DNA from: Cupriavidus gilardii
GTDB lineage: Bacteria > Pseudomonadota > Gammaproteobacteria > Burkholderiales > Burkholderiaceae
Assembly: GCF_008801915.1 (NCBI RefSeq)
Contig: NZ_VZOV01000011.1
Span: 62,001-126,000 of the forward strand
DNA length: 64,000 bases
Direction: 5' to 3'
Positions within the stretch are counted from its first letter, which is position 1; each line of letters begins with the position of its first letter. The notes below the pieces were generated by a model. That model did not search any database, was not told where the DNA came from, and was given only the letters and a program-made list of their open reading frames with translations. Shown here piece by piece: positions 59,002 to 64,000 of the stretch. The translations under genes were made by a program, and so were the position numbers.

Positions 59002-59331
59002 ATGAAGCAGTTCGTGATCGCAGCCATGATGCTGGCCGGTGCGGCCTCCGCCCACGCCGCCGTCGACGCGGCCAAGGCCCAGGAGATCGCCACCAAGAAC
59101 GCCTGCATGGGCTGCCACCAGGTGGACAAGAAGCTGGTCGGGCCGTCCTACAAGGAAGTCGCCGCCAAGTACAAGGGCGACAAGGGCGCCATGGCGAAGC
59201 TGACCGACAAGGTCAAGAAGGGCGGTTCGGGCGTCTGGGGCCCGGTGCCGATGCCGGCCAACCCGAATATCAGCGAAGCCGACGTGAAGACCGTGCTGGA
59301 GTGGGTCCTGGCGGGCGCACCGGCCAAGTAA
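59002..59331 (+). CDS. Monohaem class I cytochrome c (c551/c552 type) of the sox operon
   Basis: The protein has 109 residues from the ATG at 59002 (GGAGAGGAG upstream). A signal peptide (1-19, ASAHA) precedes a c-type domain with CMGCH at C35-H39 and the distal Met in GPVPMPANP near residue 83. It shares KLVGPS and WGPVPMP blocks with the SoxD C-terminal domain, so one arose from the other. It is a likely electron acceptor for the Sox system (inference). Confidence 0.9.
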   Translation: MKQFVIAAMMLAGAASAHAAVDAAKAQEIATKNACMGCHQVDKKLVGPSYKEVAAKYKGDKGAMAKLTDKVKKGGSGVWGPVPMPANPNISEADVKTVLEWVLAGAPAK

Positions 59332-59520
59332 TTGCCTGGTGAGGGGCCGGCGTGCCGGCGGCGATCGCAGTCGCGCCGCGGTAGCCGGCCCGAAGAAGAA
59401 CGGCAGCAGCTACAGCAGCACAAGCAGCAAACGGGCGGCGATGCACCGCCCGCGCCAGGCCGCCGGCCTGGCGGCCAAACGAATACCGCGGGGCGGGTAG
59501 AAGCAGGAGTGCACGACACC

Positions 59521-59976
59521 ATGAACATCACAAGACGAGAGATGCTGCGGGTCAGCGCCGTCGTGTCGCTGATGGCGGCCGCGGGCCTGATCGGCGAGGC
59601 GCAGGCGGCCGAATGGAACAAGGCGGCCTTCGAGGGCAAGAGCGTCAATGACGTGATCAAGGCGCTGGGCGGCGGTGCGCCGGAGAAGAGCGGCGCGATC
59701 GCCTTCAACGCGCCCGATATCGCCGAGAACGGCGCGGTGGTGCCGGTGGCGGTCACCAGCAATCTGCCCGACACCGAGCAGATCGCGATCCTGGTCGAGA
59801 AGAATCCCAATACGCTGGCCGCGGACTTCGTGATCCCGGCCGGTACCGAGCCGTTCGTCTCCACGCGCGTGAAGATGGGCCAGACCTCCGTGGTGCATGC
59901 GGCCGTCAAGGCCGGCGGCAAGTGGTATGTCGCCTCCAAGGAGATCAAGGTGACGCTGGGCGGCTGCGGCGGCTGA
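59521..59976 (+). CDS. soxY: Thiosulfate-oxidation carrier protein SoxY
   Basis: SoxY carries sulfur intermediates covalently on its C-terminal cysteine. The protein has 151 residues. The Tat signal TRREMLRVSAVVSLMAAAG and an immunoglobulin-like body end in the swinging-arm motif GGCGG (147-151), where Cys149 is the carrier residue. It is followed 55 bp later by soxZ, its partner. Confidence 0.97.
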   Translation: MNITRREMLRVSAVVSLMAAAGLIGEAQAAEWNKAAFEGKSVNDVIKALGGGAPEKSGAIAFNAPDIAENGAVVPVAVTSNLPDTEQIAILVEKNPNTLAADFVIPAGTEPFVSTRVKMGQTSVVHAAVKAGGKWYVASKEIKVTLGGCGG

Positions 59977-60031
59977 CAAGCCGAGCGCGGATTCCGCTCC
60001 CCCAGACTGCCCATCGCAACAGGAGAACGTC

Positions 60032-60343
60032 ATGGCAGACCCGATGCGCGTACGCGCCACCGAGAACGGCGGCGTGGTCGACGTCAAGATTCTGATGAAA
60101 CACGATATGGAAACCGGCCAGCGCAAGGACGCGTCCGGCAAGACCATCCCGGCCTGGCACATCCAGACGGTCAGCGCCCAGTGCAAGGGCAAGGAGGTCT
60201 TCCACGCGAACTTCGGCCCGGCGGTGTCCAAGGACCCGTTCCTGAACTTCAAGTTCAAGGGCGGCGCCAAGGGCGACAAGGTCACGGTGACCTGGGTCGA
60301 CAATCGCGGCGACAAGCGGACCGACGAGGCCACCATCTCGTGA
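60032..60343 (+). CDS. soxZ: Thiosulfate-oxidation protein SoxZ
   Basis: SoxZ forms the heterodimer with SoxY. The 103 residues lack a signal peptide, as expected, because the protein is exported bound to SoxY. DVKILMKHDMETGQRKD near residue 14 and the last strand VTVTWVDNRGDKRTDEATI are family blocks. Confidence 0.96.
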   Translation: MADPMRVRATENGGVVDVKILMKHDMETGQRKDASGKTIPAWHIQTVSAQCKGKEVFHANFGPAVSKDPFLNFKFKGGAKGDKVTVTWVDNRGDKRTDEATIS

Positions 60344-60448
60344 TGCCGGCGCGGGCGGCAGCTTGCCGGCCGCTCTGGTAAGGTGCCCCTTCGGTAGCCG
60401 GGTCGGCGGCCGCGCACGAGGCGCGGCGGACACGGCGGAAGGAAGATC

Positions 60449-60907
60449 ATGCGTCGAGCATTCTTTGCAAAGGCGGCCGCCGCGCTGGCGGCGGTCGGAC
60501 TCGGGAGCCGGGCCGCGGCCCAGACTGCGGCCGCTCCCCGCAGCGGGGGCGGGCGCCACCGCGTGGTGTACCAGCTGTCGGAAGGCAACGACCAGGCGGT
60601 GCGCGCGATCGGCAATCTGCGCAACCATCTGGCCGGGGCGCCCAATACGAAGATCGTCGTGGTCGCGCTCGGCTATGGCGTCGATTTCCTGGTCGAGGGC
60701 GCACGCGATGCGCGCGGCAACACCTTCGATGCCGCGGTCGGCGCGCTGGCCGGCATGGGCGTCGAGTTCCGCGTCTGCCGCAACACGCTGACCGCGCGCC
60801 AGATTCCCGAGAACAAGCTGCTGCTCGAGACGAAGATCGTGCAGGCGGGCGTGGTCGAGATCGCCCGGCTGCAGCAGGACGAAGGCTACGCCTATATCAA
60901 GCCGTAG
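60449..60907 (+). CDS. DsrE-family protein in the sox operon
   Basis: The protein has 152 residues. A signal-like N-terminus (1-25) precedes a DsrE/DsrF-like fold with VVYQLSEGNDQAVRAIGNLRNHL near residue 39 and VEFRVCRNTL near 110, whose single Cys could carry a persulfide. DsrE-like proteins often accompany sox genes, including a SoxF-like sulfur-handling role. The exact function is unknown. Confidence 0.85.
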   Translation: MRRAFFAKAAAALAAVGLGSRAAAQTAAAPRSGGGRHRVVYQLSEGNDQAVRAIGNLRNHLAGAPNTKIVVVALGYGVDFLVEGARDARGNTFDAAVGALAGMGVEFRVCRNTLTARQIPENKLLLETKIVQAGVVEIARLQQDEGYAYIKP

Positions 60908-61009
60908 CGGGATGTGTGGCGCCACGTGCGGCACGATTCGCGCATCGAACGATTGGCGCATAGAACAACAGCGGCCCGCCTGGTCGGCGAGACCGAGAGG
61001 AGAAACCCC

Positions 61010-61843
61010 ATGAGACCGAACCGACGCCGCCTTGGCTGGCCCGCGCTGGCCGTCGCCGGCGCCGTCGCGCTGACGGGCGCGATGGCCGTGCAGGCGCAGG
61101 GCGAGAGCAATACCACCGACGAAATCGCCAAATACCGGCAGATGCTGGCCGAGGGCAATCCCGCCGAGCTGTGGGAAGCTGCCGGCGAGGAACTGTGGAA
61201 AAAGCCGGCCGGGCCGAAGAACGTATCGCTCGAGCGCTGCGACCTCGGCAAGGGCCCCGGCGTGACCAAGGGCGCCTACGCCGAGCTGCCGCGCTACTTC
61301 GCCGACGCCGGCAAGGTGATGGACCTGGAGCAGCGGCTGGTGTGGTGCCGCACGACGCTGCAGGGGCTGACCGAGCAGCAGGCCAAGGCCACGCCGTTCT
61401 CGTCCTCGGGCAAGCGCTCCGACATCGAGCGGCTGGTGGCCTTCGTCACCGGCGAGTCGCGCGGCGTCAAGATGAACGTCAAGCTCGACCATCCGGAAGA
61501 AAAGCAGGTCTACGCGCTCGGCAAGAAGATGTTCTATTACCGCGGCGGCGCCTACGACTTCGCCTGCGCGACCTGCCATGCGGTCGACGGCCAGCGCATC
61601 CGCCTGCAGGACCTGCCCAACCTGCTGACCGACAAGGGCGCCCAGGCGGCCTACACCACCTGGCCGGCCTACCGCGTGTCCCAGGGCGAGGTCCGCACGA
61701 TGCAGCACCGGCTCTACGACTGCCTGCGCCAGCAGCGCTTCCCCGAGCCCGCCTACGGCTCCGATGTGATCACCGCGCTCACGATGTTCCTGGCGCGCAA
61801 TGCCAACGGCGGCACCTACGACGGCCCCGGCCTGAAGCGCTGA
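61010..61843 (+). CDS. soxA: SoxAX cytochrome subunit SoxA
   Basis: With SoxX it links thiosulfate to SoxY. The protein has 277 residues from the ATG at 61010 (GAGAGGAG upstream). One haem motif CATCH is at 186-190. The N-terminal domain has lost its haem motif and keeps Cys77 and Cys113, likely a disulfide. Cys238 in YDCLRQQR is the expected cysteine-persulfide haem ligand. This is the monohaem type of SoxA. Confidence 0.95.
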   Translation: MRPNRRRLGWPALAVAGAVALTGAMAVQAQGESNTTDEIAKYRQMLAEGNPAELWEAAGEELWKKPAGPKNVSLERCDLGKGPGVTKGAYAELPRYFADAGKVMDLEQRLVWCRTTLQGLTEQQAKATPFSSSGKRSDIERLVAFVTGESRGVKMNVKLDHPEEKQVYALGKKMFYYRGGAYDFACATCHAVDGQRIRLQDLPNLLTDKGAQAAYTTWPAYRVSQGEVRTMQHRLYDCLRQQRFPEPAYGSDVITALTMFLARNANGGTYDGPGLKR

Positions 61844-61863
61844 ACCAGGGGGAGAGCACGAAC

Positions 61864-62565
61864 ATGATCCAGAAAAAACAATCGCGGTGGGGCGCCGCCG
61901 TTGCCGCCGCAGCGGTCGGCGGTGCGCTCGCGATGCTGGCGGCGCTGGCGATGGCGCAGGATGGCGCGGCATCGAAGGGCAAGGCCACGCCGAAGGCAGC
62001 GGCCAATATCCCGCCGGTTTCCGATGGCGACATGAAACGCCTGATCGCCAACTCGTTCAGCTCGAAAGGTCCTGCCACGCTGCAGGGCGTGCTCGAGCGC
62101 GACGAGATGCAACAGCTGTGCAGCGATTATCCGGACCGCAGCAAGGTGCCGGCCGCAGTGGCCAGGAAGATCGAGGCCGCCGAACAGCAGAAGATCCGCT
62201 ATCCGGCCGACAACCGCTGGCTTGGCGACTGGAAGGAAGGCGAGAAGGTGGCCCAGCTCGGCCGCGGCATGCAGTTCTCCGACCCGCCCGGCGGCGTCAA
62301 CGGCGGCAACTGCTATGCCTGCCACCAGATGACCAAGGCGGAAATCTCGTTCGGCAATATCGGTCCGTCGCTGTATCAGTACGGCAAGCTGCGCGGCAAC
62401 TCCGAGGCGGTGCTCAAGTACACCTGGGGCAAGATCTGGGACTCGAACGCCTTCGCCGCGTGCTCCAACATGCCGCGCTTCGGCCATAAGGGCATCCTGA
62501 CCGAGCAGCAGATCCGCGACGTGATGGCGCTGCTGCTGGATCCGGCCTCGCCGGTCAACCAGTAA
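61864..62565 (+). CDS. soxX: SoxAX cytochrome subunit SoxX
   Basis: The protein has 233 residues from the ATG at 61864. A signal peptide ends near AMA (29-31). The haem motif CYACH is at C150-H154 and the distal Met lies in CSNMPRFGHKG near residue 207. An N-terminal extension of about 100 residues before the haem domain is longer than in short SoxX proteins. It starts 20 bp after soxA. Confidence 0.95.
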   Translation: MIQKKQSRWGAAVAAAAVGGALAMLAALAMAQDGAASKGKATPKAAANIPPVSDGDMKRLIANSFSSKGPATLQGVLERDEMQQLCSDYPDRSKVPAAVARKIEAAEQQKIRYPADNRWLGDWKEGEKVAQLGRGMQFSDPPGGVNGGNCYACHQMTKAEISFGNIGPSLYQYGKLRGNSEAVLKYTWGKIWDSNAFAACSNMPRFGHKGILTEQQIRDVMALLLDPASPVNQ

Positions 62566-62575
62566 GGGGCGCGCG

Positions 62576-63103
62576 ATGCGGGCCACGGCGGTGGTGACGG
62601 TCGGCTGGCGGCAGAGGCTGCATGGCGCGATGCTCGCCGCCGCGGCGGTCCTCGCACTGACAGTCGCCACGCCTGCCGCCGCGCTGGAAGTCGGCGACAC
62701 CGTGCGGCTGCCGGCGGTGCAACTGCTGGATGGCCGCACCGTGCCGCCCGAGCACTGGGCCGGCAAGCCGCTGGTGGTGCAGATCTGGGCCTCGTGGTGC
62801 CCGTTCTGCGCGCTGCAGAACCCGCGGCTGCAGAAGCTCTACGACAGCACGCGCGGCACGCCGCTGCAGGTGCTGACGATCAGCATCGACAAGGATCAGA
62901 AGGATGCCGTCGGCTATCTGCGCCAGCGCGGCTATACCTTTCCCGCGGCGATGGACACGCCGGCGCTGCGCGCCGCGATCGGTCCGCGCAAGGGGCTGCC
63001 CGAGCTGTACGTGATCGACGCGAAGGGCAAGGTCGTCCAGAAGGAAGTCGGCGAGATGCTGGAGGAGGAGGTCGCCGCGCTGGCGAAGTACGCCAGGCCC
63101 TGA
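62576..63103 (+). CDS. soxW: Periplasmic thioredoxin-like protein SoxW
   Basis: The protein has 175 residues. A signal peptide or anchor (about 17-36) precedes a TlpA-like thioredoxin fold with WASWCPFC (Cys75, Cys78) near residue 72 and the cis-Pro in GLPELYVID near 142. It probably reduces SoxY or cytochrome cysteines. It lies between soxX (10 bp gap) and soxB. Confidence 0.9.
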   Translation: MRATAVVTVGWRQRLHGAMLAAAAVLALTVATPAAALEVGDTVRLPAVQLLDGRTVPPEHWAGKPLVVQIWASWCPFCALQNPRLQKLYDSTRGTPLQVLTISIDKDQKDAVGYLRQRGYTFPAAMDTPALRAAIGPRKGLPELYVIDAKGKVVQKEVGEMLEEEVAALAKYARP

Positions 63104-63172
63104 CGCGGCGGCAACGCGGGCCGTGCCCGGTGCTGCACCGGACGGCACGGCCGCCATCGAGAGGAAACGACA

Positions 63173-64000
63173 ATGAACCGACGCGAGTTCCTGCAGGTGC
63201 TGGCCATCGCCAGCGCCGCGGGCATGGCTTTCCCCACGCGCGACGCACAGGCGGCACAGGCCGCCGCCAGGCTGTACGACGTGCCGCGCTTCGGCAACGT
63301 GCATCTGCTGCATTTCACCGACTGCCATGCGCAACTGCTGCCGGTCCACTTCCGCGAGCCCAGCGTCAACCTGGGCATCGGCGACTATGCCGGCAAGCCG
63401 CCGCACCTGGTCGGCCAGGCGCTGCTGAAGCACTACCAGATCGCGCCGGGCAGCGCGCAGGCGCACGCCTTCACCTACCTGGATTTCACCGAGGCCGCGC
63501 GCCGCTACGGCAAGGTCGGCGGCTTCGCGCATCTGTCCACGTTGGTCAAGCAGCTGAGGGCCAGCCGTCCCGGCGCGTTGCTGCTCGACGGCGGCGATAC
63601 CTGGCAGGGCTCCGCGACCGCGCTGTGGACGCGCGGCCAGGACATGATCGATGCCGCGCTGACCCTTGGCGTCGACGTGATGACGGCCCACTGGGAGATG
63701 ACGCTGGGAGCCGAGCGCGTGCGCGAGGTGGTCGACCGCGACTTCAAGGGCAAGGTCGCCTTCCTGGCCCAGAACATCAAGACCAAGGACTTCGAAGACC
63801 CGGTGTTCGAGGCCTACACGCTGCGCGAGATGAACGGCGTGCCGGTCGCCATCATCGGCCAGGCCTTCCCTTATACGCCGATCGCCAATCCGGGCTATCT
63901 GGTGCCGGACTGGACCTTCGGCATCCAGGAAGAGAACCTGCAGCGCATCATCGACGAGGCACGCGCCAAGGGCGCGCAGGCGGTGGTGCTGCTGTCGCAC
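63173..64000 (+). CDS. soxB: Thiosulfohydrolase SoxB, N-terminal part
   Basis: This di-manganese enzyme of the 5'-nucleotidase family hydrolyses the sulfonate from SoxY-bound thiosulfonate. The frame is open to the right edge, giving 276 residues. The Tat-like signal NRREFLQVLAIASAAG, the metal motif HLLHFTDCHAQLLP near residue 43, LLDGGDTWQGSATALWTRGQ near 140 and AHWEMTLGAERV near 171 are all present. GAGAGGAAA precedes the start. Confidence 0.97.
   Translation, partial: MNRREFLQVLAIASAAGMAFPTRDAQAAQAAARLYDVPRFGNVHLLHFTDCHAQLLPVHFREPSVNLGIGDYAGKPPHLVGQALLKHYQIAPGSAQAHAFTYLDFTEAARRYGKVGGFAHLSTLVKQLRASRPGALLLDGGDTWQGSATALWTRGQDMIDAALTLGVDVMTAHWEMTLGAERVREVVDRDFKGKVAFLAQNIKTKDFEDPVFEAYTLREMNGVPVAIIGQAFPYTPIANPGYLVPDWTFGIQEENLQRIIDEARAKGAQAVVLLSH

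Overview
The window is chromosomal DNA from a GC-rich betaproteobacterium of the order Burkholderiales, most probably Cupriavidus or a close relative. This is inferred from strong GC bias at third codon positions, a tandem glycine riboswitch ahead of gcvTHP, HemN behind an FNR-type box, CadR, a glyoxylate carboligase operon and an fcc/sox sulfur-oxidation locus. No replication, rRNA, phage-structural, transposase, integrase or CRISPR sequence was seen.

Layout. 1-8.3 kb is housekeeping: gcvT-gcvH-gcvP (minus; gcvP runs off the left edge) behind a sigma70 promoter, two glycine aptamers and a terminator; then rep helicase, hemN and a membrane-anchored dihaem cytochrome c. A tRNA-Arg(CCG) at 8.69 kb is followed by a visibly less GC-rich catabolic block (about 8.88-21.04 kb). 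It holds a TetR regulator with three matching operators, an EamA exporter plus esterase, two Asp-nucleophile alpha/beta hydrolases, an aromatic-acid MFS transporter, a TIM-barrel enzyme, an IclR regulator, hydroxyquinol 1,2-dioxygenase, maleylacetate reductase, an NTF2-like protein, a shikimate-dehydrogenase-like enzyme and a VOC protein. Four TTCC-N5/6-GGAA sites at the block's promoters suggest one IclR regulon. The lower pathway (hydroxyquinol to maleylacetate to 3-oxoadipate) is clear; the upper substrate is not recognisable.

21-30.6 kb holds varied genes: a WYL regulator with a duplicated 3' end, MOSC protein, ArfB, an octanucleotide microsatellite before an MFS gene, an FtrA-like regulator, HtpX, CadR, Rnk, a secreted 12-residue-repeat protein and a YpfJ metallopeptidase. 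30.7-38.7 kb is the glyoxylate-to-pyruvate operon gcl-hyi-glxR-ttuD-pyk (minus) with a divergent LysR gene and a 23-bp palindrome between them. 39-44.4 kb has a GntR/FCD regulator, dctA and two M20 hydrolases.

44.4-45.3 kb contains the most unusual element: a candidate structured RNA (44437-44650) with an extended -10, several perfect stems, a 7-bp pseudoknot, mutually exclusive helices and an intrinsic terminator. It faces an unrecognised low-GC gene. 45.4-52.1 kb is again housekeeping (acetyltransferase, ArsC family, exonuclease, metallo-beta-lactamase fold, RlpA, RsmI, YraN, BON lipoprotein).

52.4-64 kb is sulfur chemolithotrophy: fccA-fccB, an orphan 470-residue gene of unknown function inserted on the opposite strand, then an ArsR-type SoxR with a three-half-site operator and soxC-soxD-cytochrome c-soxY-soxZ-dsrE-soxA-soxX-soxW-soxB (soxB cut by the right edge). 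Together these encode sulfide oxidation and the complete SoxXA/YZ/B/CD thiosulfate-oxidising cycle.
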